64,000 nt of DNA, taken from Ewingella sp. CoE-038-23. Its GTDB lineage: Bacteria > Pseudomonadota > Gammaproteobacteria > Enterobacterales > Enterobacteriaceae. The position numbers and the translations under genes are program-made. Below, piece after piece: positions 40,622 through 49,936 of this stretch. The stretch's first letter is position 1. Every line of letters begins with the position of its first letter. The DNA lies in contig NZ_JAZHOH010000001.1 in assembly GCF_040419245.1 (NCBI RefSeq), positions 2,604,001 through 2,668,000 on the forward strand. Direction: 5' to 3'. The notes under the pieces are model-generated. The model saw only the letters and a program-made list of their open reading frames with translations, did not search any database and was not told where the DNA came from.

Positions 40622-40994
40622 ATTAGGCCCCGTGATTCACAGAATGAGAAAAAAGACGCAAGACGTTCCCGCCAGAGCTGGTCCGGTGGTTGAGATCAGT
40701 GGTGATCTGAGTAAACGATTTCAATGCGGCATTAATCCGACCTGAATAGGCGAAATTGCCGGAATACTGAGAAAAGAAGGAAAAAGAGGATAAGTGACGT
40801 CGGTGACAGTCCATAGGGAGGGCTGAGGCCCGATACTCCTGTGCAATTATTGGGAAAGCAACTCTATCAGGAATCATTTATTCGGAAAAGAATGTTTTTG
40901 GCTCCAGAGTATTCCACTTCCACTATGCTGTTTTTGTATGCAATGACATAACTCATTCATCATACGTCGTTCAATAGCAGACAGTCGTCACATA
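40622..40994. other. Upstream region of yoaE
   Basis: A 373-bp stretch between yoaE and the manXYZ regulatory region. It must contain the yoaE promoter on the minus strand. Open frames here (for example 40623-40877 minus) lack family match and codon character. Nothing else seen. Confidence 0.4.
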
Positions 40995-41022
40995 ATTTAT
41001 TTTTTCACACACTAAAATAAAT
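40995..41022 (+). promoter_or_regulatory. Mlc-like operator upstream of manXYZ
   Basis: A perfect 9-bp inverted repeat, ATTTATTTT (40995-41003) and AAAATAAAT (41014-41022), is separated by 10 nt. This matches the TTATTTT-N-AAAATAA layout of Mlc sites known at E. coli manX and ptsG. It lies 208 bp before the manX start, so the leader is long. Confidence 0.65.
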
Positions 41023-41230
41023 CCGGTCGCACAACCTGTTGAGGTTCTGCAATGCACGCTTCTTGTTGTTTATCAGAAATTAAAGACTGAAAAGCACGAA
41101 GGTTCTGAGTCATCTCTCAATGGACCGCGCGCAAGAACAGCAACATTCGTCACGGGTAACAAAAGTGTCGAATTTAATGAGCACCCACACTTATGTGCAT
41201 AACCTTAAGGGTTAACAGAGGAGGTAGCGA

Positions 41231-42202
41231 GTGAGTATTGCTATTATCATCGGCACGCATGGGTCAGCAGCCGAACAGCTGCTGAAAACGGCGGAAATGA
41301 TTTTAGGCGAACAGGATAACGTCGCCTTTATTGATTTCGTTCCCGGCGAAAATGCTGAAACATTAATTGAGAAATACACGGCAAAACTGGGTGGACTTGA
41401 TACCAGCAGCGGCGTGCTCTTCTTAGTAGATACCTGGGGTGGCAGTCCGTTTAATGCCGCCAGCCGAATTGTCGTCGACAAAGAGAATTATGAAGTGGTC
41501 ACTGGGGTGAATATCCCTATGCTGGCGGAAACCTTCATGGCGCGTGACGACAACCCTTCGTTTGCTGAACTGGTCGCCATTGCGGTGGAAACCGGGCGTG
41601 TTGGCGTGAAAGCGCTGAAAACTCCTGAACCAGAAACAGAAACAGCCGCTGTTCAACCTGTGGCTTCGGCACCTAAAGCGGCCGCGCCAGCGCGTCCAAC
41701 AGGCCCGAATGATCACATGAAAATTGGCCTGGCTCGCATCGATGACCGTTTAATTCACGGTCAGGTTGCGACACGCTGGACCAAAGAAACCAACGTTAAC
41801 CGCATCATCGTCGTCAGTGACGAAGTAGCCGCCGACCATGTCCGTAAGACATTGTTGACGCAGGTTGCTCCTCCTGGCGTGACGGCGCACGTCGTCGATG
41901 TGGCTAAAGCCATTCGCGTTTACGACAACCCAAAATATGCCGGCGACCGCGTTATGCTCTTATTTACCAACCCGACAGATGTTCTGCGCGTTGTTGAAGG
42001 TGGGGTAAATATTACGTCGGTTAACATTGGTGGTATGGCATTCCGTCAAGGTAAAACTCAGGTTAATAACGCCGTTTCCGTCGATGAAAAAGATATTGAA
42101 GCTTTCAAGCAATTGAACGCCAAGGGTATCGAGCTTGAGGTGCGTAAAGTCTCTTCTGACAGTCGCCTGAAGATGATGGATCTCATTAATAAAATGAATT
42201 AA
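41231..42202 (+). CDS. manX: Mannose PTS EIIAB component
   Basis: A 323-residue cytoplasmic EIIA-EIIB fusion of the mannose phosphotransferase system. It accepts phosphate from HPr and passes it to sugar. The EIIA active His is His10 (IIIGTHGSAAEQ). An Ala/Pro/Glu-rich linker spans about residues 137-160. The EIIB active His is His176 (RIDDRLIHGQVATRW). The GTG start follows a strong AGAGGAGG site. It is first in the manXYZ operon, preceded by a 200-bp leader with the Mlc-like site. Confidence 0.97.
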   Translation: MSIAIIIGTHGSAAEQLLKTAEMILGEQDNVAFIDFVPGENAETLIEKYTAKLGGLDTSSGVLFLVDTWGGSPFNAASRIVVDKENYEVVTGVNIPMLAETFMARDDNPSFAELVAIAVETGRVGVKALKTPEPETETAAVQPVASAPKAAAPARPTGPNDHMKIGLARIDDRLIHGQVATRWTKETNVNRIIVVSDEVAADHVRKTLLTQVAPPGVTAHVVDVAKAIRVYDNPKYAGDRVMLLFTNPTDVLRVVEGGVNITSVNIGGMAFRQGKTQVNNAVSVDEKDIEAFKQLNAKGIELEVRKVSSDSRLKMMDLINKMN

Positions 42203-42297
42203 TAAACTCAGCGAATTAAAGCGACAGATTTTTAACAAATAATCTGTTTCTGATGAGCTTATTTTACTCAGAGTCCTTTTGTCATAGGAGAAGTGCA

Positions 42298-43098
42298 ATG
42301 GAGATCACCACACTACAGATTGTGCTGATATTTATTGTTGCATGTATTGCGGGGATGGGTTCCATCCTTGATGAATTCCAGTTCCACCGTCCTTTAGTGG
42401 CTTGTACCTTAATCGGTTTTGTTCTTGGTGATGTTAAAACCGGGATCATCATCGGTGGTACGCTGGAAATGATTGCCCTTGGCTGGATGAATATCGGTGC
42501 GGCAGTAGCGCCCGATGCCGCCCTCGCCTCCATCATTTCAACCATCCTGGTTATTGCCGGTGGTCAGTCGGTTGGCGCGGGTATTGCCCTTGCTATCCCA
42601 CTGGCAGCGGCGGGTCAGGTTCTTACCATCATCGTTCGTACCATCACCGTTGCCTTCCAGCACGCGGCTGACAGTGCGGCAGAACGCGGCAACCTGCGCG
42701 CTATCTCCTGGATCCACGTTTCGGCGTTGGTACTCCAAGCGATGCGTATCGCCATCCCTGCCGTGATCGTTGCCGTGTCTGTTGGTACCGAAGTGGTTCA
42801 GGAAATGCTGGCATCTATCCCTGCTGTTGTGACCAACGGTCTGAACATTGCGGGCGGTATGATTGTGGTCGTCGGTTATGCGATGGTCATCAACATGATG
42901 CGCGCCGGTTACCTGATGCCGTTCTTCTACCTCGGTTTCGTCACCGCTGCTTTCACCAACTTCAACCTGGTTGCCCTGGGTGTGATTGGTGTGGTTATGG
43001 CAGTGCTGTACATCCAGTTGAGCCCGAAATACAACAAGTCTGCGCAAGCGGCTGGGCCAGCACAGGGTGTTAACGATCTCGATAACGAATTAGATTAA
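42298..43098 (+). CDS. manY: Mannose PTS EIIC component
   Basis: A 266-residue inner-membrane permease subunit (EIIC-Man), which forms the sugar channel with ManZ and is also a target for class IIa-type bacteriocins and phage lambda DNA entry in related species. EFQFHRPLVACTLIGFVLGD and GGTLEMIALGWMNIGAAVAPD match E. coli ManY (266). The ATG at 42298 follows TAGGAG; an in-frame ATG at 42253 is too far upstream. Confidence 0.96.
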   Translation: MEITTLQIVLIFIVACIAGMGSILDEFQFHRPLVACTLIGFVLGDVKTGIIIGGTLEMIALGWMNIGAAVAPDAALASIISTILVIAGGQSVGAGIALAIPLAAAGQVLTIIVRTITVAFQHAADSAAERGNLRAISWIHVSALVLQAMRIAIPAVIVAVSVGTEVVQEMLASIPAVVTNGLNIAGGMIVVVGYAMVINMMRAGYLMPFFYLGFVTAAFTNFNLVALGVIGVVMAVLYIQLSPKYNKSAQAAGPAQGVNDLDNELD

Positions 43099-43109
43099 GG
43101 GTGAGAGAA

Positions 43110-43967
43110 ATGGTTGATCAAACTGCAGTTAGCCAAACTCCTGAAAAGAAACTAACGCCAGGCGACATTCGCGGTGTGTTCATGCGTTCGAACCTGTTCC
43201 AGGGTTCATGGAACTTTGAACGTATGCAGGCACTGGGTTTCTGTTATTGCATGGTTCCGGCCATTCGTCGTCTCTACCCAGAGAACAACGATGATCGTAA
43301 AGCGGCCATCAAACGCCACTTAGAGTTCTTTAACACCCATCCTTACGTTGCGGCACCTGTTCTGGGCGTAACGTTGGCGATGGAAGAGCAGCGTGCCAAC
43401 GGCGCACCTATCGACGACGCGGCCATCAACGGCCTGAAAGTCGGTCTGATGGGTCCATTGGCTGGCGTGGGTGACCCAATCTTTTGGGGTACTGTTCGCC
43501 CGGTATTCGCCGCCCTTGGCGCGGGTATCGCGATGAGCGGCAGCCTGCTGGGTCCACTGCTGTTCTTCGTCCTGTTTAACCTTGTACGCCTGCTGACTCG
43601 CTACTACGGCGTGGCATATGGCTACAAAAAAGGTGTCGATATCGTTAACGATATGGGCGGCGGCTTCCTGCAAAAACTGACCGAGGGGGCGTCAATTCTC
43701 GGCCTGTTTGTCATGGGGGCCTTGGTTAACAAGTGGACGCACGTCAACATACCGCTGGTGGTGTCGACCATTACCGACCAAACCGGTAAAACCACGGTGA
43801 CTACCGTTCAGACCATTCTCGACCAGCTGATGCCGGGTCTGGTTCCACTGCTGCTGACCTTCGGCTGTATGTGGCTGTTACGCCGTAAAGTTAACGCCTT
43901 GTGGATCATCATTGGCTTCTTCGCCATTGGTATCTTCGGTTACTGGATTGGCCTGTTAGGCCTTTAA
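43110..43967 (+). CDS. manZ: Mannose PTS EIID component
   Basis: A 285-residue EIID-Man subunit. It has a cytoplasmic N-terminal half (RSNLFQGSWNFERMQALGF, GLMGPLAGVGDPIFWGTVRP) and several C-terminal helices ending in GFFAIGIFGYWIGLLGL. The ATG at 43110, 11 bp after the manY stop, follows GGGTGAGAG. It completes the manXYZ operon and is followed by a terminator. Confidence 0.96.
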   Translation: MVDQTAVSQTPEKKLTPGDIRGVFMRSNLFQGSWNFERMQALGFCYCMVPAIRRLYPENNDDRKAAIKRHLEFFNTHPYVAAPVLGVTLAMEEQRANGAPIDDAAINGLKVGLMGPLAGVGDPIFWGTVRPVFAALGAGIAMSGSLLGPLLFFVLFNLVRLLTRYYGVAYGYKKGVDIVNDMGGGFLQKLTEGASILGLFVMGALVNKWTHVNIPLVVSTITDQTGKTTVTTVQTILDQLMPGLVPLLLTFGCMWLLRRKVNALWIIIGFFAIGIFGYWIGLLGL

Positions 43968-43976
43968 GTAATCACT

Positions 43977-44008
43977 AAGCCGGGGGAGCCTATCCCCCGG
44001 CTTTTTTA
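43977..44008 (+). terminator. Terminator of manXYZ
   Basis: Stem AAGCCGGGGGA / TCCCCCGGCTT with a GCCTA loop and a T6 tract. Confidence 0.9.
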
Positions 44009-44032
44009 TGCTTTCACGCTGGAGAAGTTTGC

Positions 44033-44491
44033 ATGTCCCTCACTGATATCGTCCTCGCCGTCTTCGCCCTTCTGCTTCTGGCCTACGCCATTTACGACGA
44101 ATTCCTGATGGGATCTAACAAAGGGAAAACGCTGCTGCGCGTCAACCTGCGCCGCCGTAACAAGATTGATTGCATTATCTTTATTGGCCTGCTGGCCATC
44201 CTGCTTTATAACAATGTGAATGCTCAGGGCACACCGATCACCAACTACTTATTAATAGGTCTGGCGCTGATTGCTTTCTATATCTCGTTTATCCGCTGGC
44301 CAAAAATGTTGTTTAAATCGACAGGCTTTTACTACGCCAATGCATTTATCACCTATGACCGAATCAAATCCATGAATCTCTCAGAGGATGGCGTTTTAGT
44401 GATCGAACTGGAACAACGCAAGCTGTTAATAAGGGTGAGCCAGTTAGACGACTTGCAGAACATCTATAATCTAATGATTGAAAATCAATAA
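44033..44491 (+). CDS. yobD: YobD family membrane protein (UPF0266)
   Basis: A 152-residue protein with about three membrane helices and a cytosolic C-terminal part ([16 protein letters not shown] strand, [18 protein letters not shown]). Length and pattern equal E. coli YobD. Function unknown. It lies between the manXYZ terminator and the mntP riboswitch, as in E. coli. Confidence 0.93.
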   Translation: MSLTDIVLAVFALLLLAYAIYDEFLMGSNKGKTLLRVNLRRRNKIDCIIFIGLLAILLYNNVNAQGTPITNYLLIGLALIAFYISFIRWPKMLFKSTGFYYANAFITYDRIKSMNLSEDGVLVIELEQRKLLIRVSQLDDLQNIYNLMIENQ

Positions 44492-44711
44492 GTTACGTAA
44501 TTTATGCTATTGGCTATATTTAATAGCATTATATTTAAATAACGCCAATTACCCGTAGAGTTGTTATTGATGTTTAATTCCACAATTTGTGAGTTTATTA
44601 TCCAATCAATATGATCAGTGCGGGTACTTAATGAAAATCATTATCTTTGAGAATGCTAAACCCTAAATTATTTGTTGTTGTTATCAATTAAAATATTATG
44701 TTAAGGTTGCG

Positions 44712-44906
44712 CCGTCATTTGGGGAGTAGCCGGTTTTTGCATCCATTGTCTTGCACAATAGATGTGAAAACGCTCGTATCAACATACTCGTTTTGAAATA
44801 AAACGTGGTGCGAGCAGCCGTGAGGTTGGCGAGACCATAGACGCGTAGCTCCGTCGTAAGGTTGGGGGTGGGTTACGTGTATATGGAAACACCCGGCCGA
44901 GGTAAC
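44712..44906 (+). promoter_or_regulatory. yybP-ykoY manganese riboswitch in the mntP leader
   Basis: The leader shows the family landmarks seen at E. coli mntP: CGTCATTTGGGGAGTAGCCG at the 5' end, ATCAACATACTCGTT, then GAGGTTGGCGAGACCAT, GGTTGGGGGTGGGTTACGTG and CGGCCGAGG just before the GTG start. This element senses Mn2+ and raises mntP translation. The ribosome site (GAGG) lies inside the 3' end of the fold, which fits translational control. Confidence 0.93.
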
Positions 44907-44910
44907 ACTC

Positions 44911-45483
44911 GTGAACTTATCCGCAACACTGATTCTGGCTTTCGGCATGTCGATGGACGCATTTGCGGCGTCGATAGGCAAAGGCGCCAGCCTACACCGC
45001 CCTCACTTTCGTGAAGCACTGCGCACCGGTTTAATCTTTGGCATCATTGAAGCTATCACCCCGCTGATTGGTTGGGGCATTGGCTTGGTCGCCAGCAAAT
45101 ATATTATGGCGTGGGACCACTGGGTCGCCTTCACCCTGCTGTTCATTCTGGGCGCGCGCATGATTCTGGAAGGTTTGAAGAATAAACAGCAGGAAGAGGC
45201 CACCGCGCAAAGCCGCCACGGCTTTTGGATTTTGGCCGCCACCGCCATTGGCACCAGCCTAGATGCTATGGCCATCGGCGTCGGCTTGGCTTTCCTGCAG
45301 GTGAATATTATCCATACCGCGCTGGCTATCGGGCTGGCCACCACCCTCATGGCGACCATCGGCATTCTCTTAGGACGCTTTATCGGCCCGCTGTTAGGGC
45401 GCTGGGCCGAAGTGCTGGGTGGCGTGGTGCTGATTGGTATTGGCTGCAACATCCTGCTGGAGCACTTAGGCTATCTGAGCTGA
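44911..45483 (+). CDS. mntP: Manganese efflux pump MntP
   Basis: A 190-residue inner-membrane Mn2+ exporter with six helices in two inverted repeats. The conserved acidic motifs are visible in both halves: [15 protein letters not shown] and [19 protein letters not shown]. The start is a GTG at 44911, directly downstream of the manganese riboswitch. Length matches E. coli MntP/YebN (188). Confidence 0.96.
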   Translation: MNLSATLILAFGMSMDAFAASIGKGASLHRPHFREALRTGLIFGIIEAITPLIGWGIGLVASKYIMAWDHWVAFTLLFILGARMILEGLKNKQQEEATAQSRHGFWILAATAIGTSLDAMAIGVGLAFLQVNIIHTALAIGLATTLMATIGILLGRFIGPLLGRWAEVLGGVVLIGIGCNILLEHLGYLS

Positions 45484-45491
45484 GAAGCCTA

Positions 45492-46307
45492 TTAGGCGCG
45501 GCGATGCACTCTAATGAGGAAGTCGGTTTCACAGGAGAACGACGTCTCAGCCAGCAACGCCGCTTTAACTTCTTCGGTGGCCCGCCACGCAAAGGGCGTC
45601 ATCTGCAATAGATCAAAAGCTTCGGCACCCTTCAACTTCATTGGATACGCCAGCGTCTCCTGACTCACCCGCTCAAAGCCTTCCAGCCGTTCATCCAACT
45701 CGGCGTGCAGTTGCACTTGCGAATAGATAAGCCCTTTCAGCTGGTATAAATGACGCGGCCCCGGCGCGACGGTCAGCACCAGCCCGCCGGACTTAACGGC
45801 GCGATATAGCTCTTCTGCCTTGCACGGCGCATAAATACGCAGCACGGCGTCAAGCGACTGGTCGGCAAACGGCAGGCGGTGGCTCGACGCTACGCAAAAG
45901 TTCACCTCACGATAGCGTTTGGCGGCGTTGCGAATGGCCACTTTGGCGACGTCCAAACCATACACCTCGATCCTGCGCTGCTCGCTCAAACGACGCGCCA
46001 CCTCGGCGGTGTAATAGCCTTCACCACAGCCGATGTCCAACAGCGTCGAGGCCTCTGCCGGCAGCGCCTCGTTCAGCCGCTGCGCCACAAGATCGCGCAA
46101 AGGCTGGTAATGTCCAGCGTCGAGGAACCGGCGGCGCGACTCCATCATCTCCGGGCTGTCCCCCGGCTGCTTCGAACGCTTATGCTGTACGGGCATCAAA
46201 TTGACATAGCCTTCTTTGGCATGATCAAACTGATGATTTTGCGGGCAGCGCCACTGGCGATCGTTAAGCGTAAGTAACTGATGGCAAAGAGGACATTGAT
46301 AACTCAT
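45492..46307 (-). CDS. rlmA: 23S rRNA (guanine(745)-N(1))-methyltransferase
   Basis: A 271-residue SAM-dependent methyltransferase for G745 of 23S rRNA. It has an N-terminal zinc finger (CPLCHQLL...[14 protein letters not shown]), the SAM motif [16 protein letters not shown] and the RlmA segment [19 protein letters not shown]. The start at 46307 equals the E. coli N-terminus (SYQCPLC); an upstream frame start at 46370 is discarded. It is convergent with mntP, 8 bp apart. Confidence 0.95.
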   Translation of the reverse strand: MSYQCPLCHQLLTLNDRQWRCPQNHQFDHAKEGYVNLMPVQHKRSKQPGDSPEMMESRRRFLDAGHYQPLRDLVAQRLNEALPAEASTLLDIGCGEGYYTAEVARRLSEQRRIEVYGLDVAKVAIRNAAKRYREVNFCVASSHRLPFADQSLDAVLRIYAPCKAEELYRAVKSGGLVLTVAPGPRHLYQLKGLIYSQVQLHAELDERLEGFERVSQETLAYPMKLKGAEAFDLLQMTPFAWRATEEVKAALLAETSFSCETDFLIRVHRRA

Positions 46308-46453
46308 GAAGATCCTAAAGGGAATTCGCGGTGCCCGCAGGCAGAATGCCGCCAAGTCTAAAGAACGCACCCGAGAGTTGCAACCGCTGGCATGGAAAGG
46401 AAAAACCCAGCTACACTGAGCCTTCGACGTTTTACTTATTTGACGTGGTTTAT

Positions 46454-47158
46454 ATGACTGACATTTCGGCGTTACTCAGCCAGATACCTGGGATCCGCCA
46501 CGGCTTCGGCGGCAAGCGCGCTCTAATCCCCGAGATTTTAGCCGAGTTTGAACCGACCCGGCCGCAGAAAAAGCAGGTCCACGGTACCCGCATCGTGGAT
46601 ATCATCCAGCCCGCCCAGCCCTGTGGCGAAGCTGACGGCTTCTATACTTCCCATCCCGGCATTCTATTAACCGTGTTTAGCGCCGACTGCCTGCCGCTAA
46701 TTTTCAGCCGTCGGGACGGTCGCCGCGTGGGCGTGGTGCATGCCGGTTGGCGTGGGCTAAAGGCGGGCATTATTGAGAAAATGGCCGAACGCATTAATCA
46801 AGACGGCAGCGTGGAGGATTGGGTGGTATCAATCGGCCCGGCGGCGCGCGCCTGCTGTTATGAAGTCAGCCAAGAGCTGGTGGATGAGTTTTTGCGCGAC
46901 CTGGACCTGCCGCCCGCGCTGATCTCCCCTTCCCCGCGCCATCTCGACTTAGCGGCCATTGCTCAGGCCAAGCTTGAGTATTTAGGCTTTGGCGCCATTG
47001 ACCATTCCGGCGGCTGCACCATCTGTAGTACCGAGCTGGACGGTAGCTATACCTACACCAGTTTTCGCCGCAACACCCACCAGCGGGCCAAAGACCCAAC
47101 GCATCCGGGGATCAGTGGTCGCAATCAGCAATCGGGCATTATGATTTTGCCTGAGTGA
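46454..47158 (+). CDS. Laccase-domain protein (YfiH/PgeF-like, DUF152)
   Basis: A 234-residue protein of the multicopper-oxidase-like DUF152 family, now known in part as purine nucleoside phosphorylase/peptidoglycan-editing factors. Zinc ligands are visible: His in QVHGTRIV, Cys in [10 protein letters not shown] and His in [13 protein letters not shown]. The C-terminal CTICS and YTSFRRN match the family. In E. coli the only member (yfiH) lies next to rluD, so this copy between rlmA and cspC is probably a second paralogue. The ATG at 46454 was chosen because the family homology begins there. Confidence 0.85.
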   Translation: MTDISALLSQIPGIRHGFGGKRALIPEILAEFEPTRPQKKQVHGTRIVDIIQPAQPCGEADGFYTSHPGILLTVFSADCLPLIFSRRDGRRVGVVHAGWRGLKAGIIEKMAERINQDGSVEDWVVSIGPAARACCYEVSQELVDEFLRDLDLPPALISPSPRHLDLAAIAQAKLEYLGFGAIDHSGGCTICSTELDGSYTYTSFRRNTHQRAKDPTHPGISGRNQQSGIMILPE

Positions 47159-47180
47159 CGCGGCCTCAGATCGCAGATAC

Positions 47181-47210
47181 AAAAAAACCCGCACATGGCG
47201 GGTTTTTTTC
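47181..47210. terminator. Bidirectional terminator between the laccase-domain gene and cspC
   Basis: Stem AAAACCCGC / GCGGGTTTT flanked by A7 and T7, serving both convergent genes. It is nearly identical to the one after the cspE-like gene. Confidence 0.9.
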
Positions 47211-47224
47211 ACAGCTGATGCTGC

Positions 47225-47434
47225 TTAGACTGGAGTTACATCAACAGCAGATGGGCCTTTCTGGCCATCTTGAATTGAGAACTCAACGTTCTGGCCTTCA
47301 GCCAGAGTTTTGAAGCCGTTGCCCTGAATGGCAGAGAAGTGTACGAATACGTCTTTGCTGCCGTCAGCAGGAGTGATGAAACCGAAGCCTTTAGACTCGT
47401 TGAACCACTTAACCTGACCTTTAATCTTTGCCAT
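47225..47434 (-). CDS. cspC: Cold-shock-like RNA chaperone CspC
   Basis: A 69-residue cold-shock domain, constitutively expressed in relatives and involved in stabilising rpoS mRNA. RNP1 KGFGFI and RNP2 VFVHF are intact. [13 protein letters not shown] and [14 protein letters not shown] are CspC-type. It is preceded by yobF in the same direction (42-bp gap), as in E. coli. Confidence 0.93.
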   Translation of the reverse strand: MAKIKGQVKWFNESKGFGFITPADGSKDVFVHFSAIQGNGFKTLAEGQNVEFSIQDGQKGPSAVDVTPV

Positions 47435-47476
47435 CTTGAGTATTTCCTTTGGATTGTTTAAAGCCGCCTATTGGCG

Positions 47477-47593
47477 TTACATAGACAAACTAGAGTCGTT
47501 ACTGCTTGAGGCACTAAGATATAAATCGGCAGAGAAGCAGCGTTCAACGATAACGTTTTTACTCAAGTCTTCTTTACTGAAAATGCCACACAT
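47477..47593 (-). CDS. yobF: YobF small protein
   Basis: A 38-residue protein starting [20 protein letters not shown] and ending SSLSM. It is a clear match to E. coli YobF ([20 protein letters not shown]). The ATG is at 47593 and the TAA at 47477-47479. It precedes cspC with a 42-bp gap, the same operon layout as E. coli, where yobF is translated and heat-induced. Too short for routine gene calling; an antisense frame at 47436-47642 on the plus strand is a shadow. Confidence 0.9.
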   Translation of the reverse strand: MCGIFSKEDLSKNVIVERCFSADLYLSASSSNDSSLSM

Positions 47594-48441
47594 ATACAGA
47601 ACCGTACCTCGTTTTACCCATATGCGTTATCACATAAACTGATTTCGATGGCAAGCCATTTTTAATCAGTGATGGACGTGTCGCACATATTTGAGCCGGT
47701 TAAAGCCGGTAGCCGTTTGGCTAAGCTGAAATATGTTGATAGACATGCTTTTTTCTGCTTAACAGGGAAGCCTGTCTTTGATTCAAAACAATAACGACTA
47801 GCCCTGATTATTGCTCATTTAATGGCGATCGGTAAGCGTAAAAGACAACTTTATTTGAATTTTTATCTTTTAAGATATGCCATGAAGTACTGAGAGGACT
47901 GCGCCGCAACGCTCGTTACTGATTGGTTATGCATTCACCAAAATGGGCGCACTTGAAGACCGTGGTGCATTTCATTGGTTCGCCCGTAATCTATTGCACC
48001 GCAAGCGAGCAAACAATTTTATTACAACTAATAACGCTGCCTTATTAGTTGGAATAATTTCAGCCTCCCATAGCGCCATGGTCAATATGGCAATAGCGCC
48101 TGTTTCTAGTATTTAACATTATGATGAAATAATAATGACCGGATGGTTAAATTACTGTTGATTATATAACCACAGTTAATTTAAGTATGTTTAAACTCGA
48201 AACTGGATTTCTATTTTAATAAACCCTTTACAGTGATCGTCATCACGATTCCATTTTCTATTTGGGTAGAAAACGAGAGCTAAGAGACATTTTCAGCGTT
48301 TCACCGGTTTTAGCCTCTGCCCGGTAGGCGGCTCGGCAGCAAGGCGCTGGGCCTATGGCGATGTTATCGGGCGGGGGAAATGACCATCAGCCATGACGGG
48401 AGGATAGCCTCCCGTCAATAAGCGTTAATACTGTACCTATT
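47594..48441. other. 850-bp region without a clear gene
   Basis: It holds the yobF-cspC promoter region at its left. In the middle, a 57-codon plus-strand frame at 47943-48116 (MGALEDRGAFHWFARNLL...) continues in frame upstream to 47886 and looks like a coding relic of unknown family. Other elements are GTGATCGTCATCAC near 48235 and a strong hairpin TGACGGGAGG / CCTCCCGTCA (48394-48417), 25 bp past the stop of the hydrolase gene, probably its 3' end stem. Confidence 0.45.
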
Positions 48442-49431
48442 TCACTCAGGCAGAATGCTCTGCCCAATTTTCAAGGGATAAAAACGCGCGGCGATTTCTG
48501 CATTGTTTTGCGTGGCCTGGGCTAATTCCTGCAAAGGCTCATCCAAAGATTCATCCGCTAATTCAAACACCCCCCAGTGAATTGGCACGGCTTTGCGGCA
48601 TTTTATTTCTGCGAACACCTCTACCGCCTGCTGCGGGTCCATATGCTGCGCACTCATGAACCATCGTGGTGCATAGGCGCCAACTGGGATCGCCGCCAGA
48701 TCGAAAGGCCCCAGCTTATCGCCAATAACTTTGAATTGATTGCTATAACCACTGTCGCCGGAGAAGTAGAAACGCAGGTCGGCGCTGGTGACCACCCAGC
48801 CACACCAGAGCGAGCGATTTCGGTCCCACAGGGTTCTCATACTCCAGTGGCGGGCGGGCACCGCGTGGAAAGTCAACCCGCCAAAGCTGTGCTCCTGCCA
48901 CCAGTCCAGCTCGGTGACGTGGCGCGCACCCTGGCGTATCAGCCAACGCTTCATGCCCAGCGGCACAATAAACGCCAGCTCGGGGAAGCGGCGCAGCAGC
49001 CGTTTAATGGTCGGCTTATCCAGATGATCGTAGTGGTTGTGCGACAGCAGCACATAATCGATGTGCGGCAAATCCGCGACGTCGGCGCTCACCGGCGTCT
49101 TACGTTTTGGGCCGTAGAATTTCAACGGCGAGGCACGAGCAGAGAGCACCGGGTCCATCAGCACGGTTTTCCCCGCAATCCGTAACAGCAGGCAGGCATG
49201 GCCGAGGAACCACAGGCGATCTTCGCGGCCGCTAAACTCGGCCTTCTGCCACCACTGGGAAATAAAATGCTCATAGCCACGGCGCGGCGGCTTGGGTAAC
49301 TGCTGCTCTTTGCGCTCGCGCTGCCAGCGCTTGAGATCGCCGTCCTGTCGATTATGAGGTTCAGGATTGGTAAACCCTTCCGGCGTATGGTGCGGCTTAG
49401 ACGCATCATAATAGGGATTTTTAATAGCCAT
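48442..49431 (-). CDS. Metallo-beta-lactamase-fold hydrolase (RomA/NAPE-PLD-like)
   Basis: A 329-residue cytosolic MBL-fold protein of the UlaG/NAPE-PLD-like group (COG2220). The metal motif HNHYDHLD follows the strand IDYVLLS. Before it stands FLGHACLLLRIAGKTVLMDP; after it come DWWQEHSFGGLTFHAVPARHW and FYFSGDSGYS, with a late His in KAVPIHWGVFEL. The substrate is not known; phosphodiester or lactone hydrolysis is typical for the fold. It is similar to Enterobacter RomA. Monocistronic. Confidence 0.88.
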   Translation of the reverse strand: MAIKNPYYDASKPHHTPEGFTNPEPHNRQDGDLKRWQRERKEQQLPKPPRRGYEHFISQWWQKAEFSGREDRLWFLGHACLLLRIAGKTVLMDPVLSARASPLKFYGPKRKTPVSADVADLPHIDYVLLSHNHYDHLDKPTIKRLLRRFPELAFIVPLGMKRWLIRQGARHVTELDWWQEHSFGGLTFHAVPARHWSMRTLWDRNRSLWCGWVVTSADLRFYFSGDSGYSNQFKVIGDKLGPFDLAAIPVGAYAPRWFMSAQHMDPQQAVEVFAEIKCRKAVPIHWGVFELADESLDEPLQELAQATQNNAEIAARFYPLKIGQSILPE

Positions 49432-49569
49432 AACGTTCCTTCAAATTACGCAGACAGCTTACTTATGGGAAGTAAAAACCGCGATGAAAGCTAGCCTCAT
49501 CGCGGTTTGGGTGTGAATAAACAGTAGTATGTACAAAGTTTTACTGCAACATCCGTGACAGGACTTTAC

Positions 49570-49806
49570 TCAGGCAGCTTCTGCACAAAGTTTGGTGAGA
49601 TTTCTGGCTCCAATCATAAGGGTAGCAACGTAAGATTGCCGGCGGGTAACCACTTCTACCGCCACACGAGAGTCTTTGTATTTGATGAGGTACGTTGAGG
49701 GCCAGCCCTGGCGTCGCGTGCCGTAGGCTTTTTCATGACTATCGATGGCTGCATGGGCAACCACCAAATGGGAGAGATTTTTATCACCTTTAATGATGCG
49801 CTTCAT
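49570..49806 (-). CDS. Small DUF4060-like protein
   Basis: A 78-residue basic protein: MKRIIKGDKNLSHLVVAHAA, then TRRQGWPSTYLIKYKDSRVA and EVVTRRQSYVATLMI. The pattern resembles short phage-associated enterobacterial DUF4060 proteins, but I am matching from memory. The ATG at 49806 follows GGAG at good spacing. Function unknown. Confidence 0.65.
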   Translation of the reverse strand: MKRIIKGDKNLSHLVVAHAAIDSHEKAYGTRRQGWPSTYLIKYKDSRVAVEVVTRRQSYVATLMIGARNLTKLCAEAA

Positions 49807-49936
49807 AATGGACTCCGCCTTAGACACAACTGTCAAAATGAGGAAACATTAATCACTTGATACGCATCGCTTCGCGCGATGCTTATTCGAATCACTTCTT
49901 TGCAACTTTGTTACAGAATGAGTATCTCTGCGCTTT

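Noticed and set aside
44495..44530. Possible MntR site (GCTATTGGCTAT) upstream of mntP
   Set aside because: The GCTAT units are in direct, not inverted, orientation, which does not fit the MntR palindrome.
47436..47642. 68-codon plus-strand frame near cspC
   Set aside because: It covers yobF on the opposite strand, and yobF is the conserved gene.
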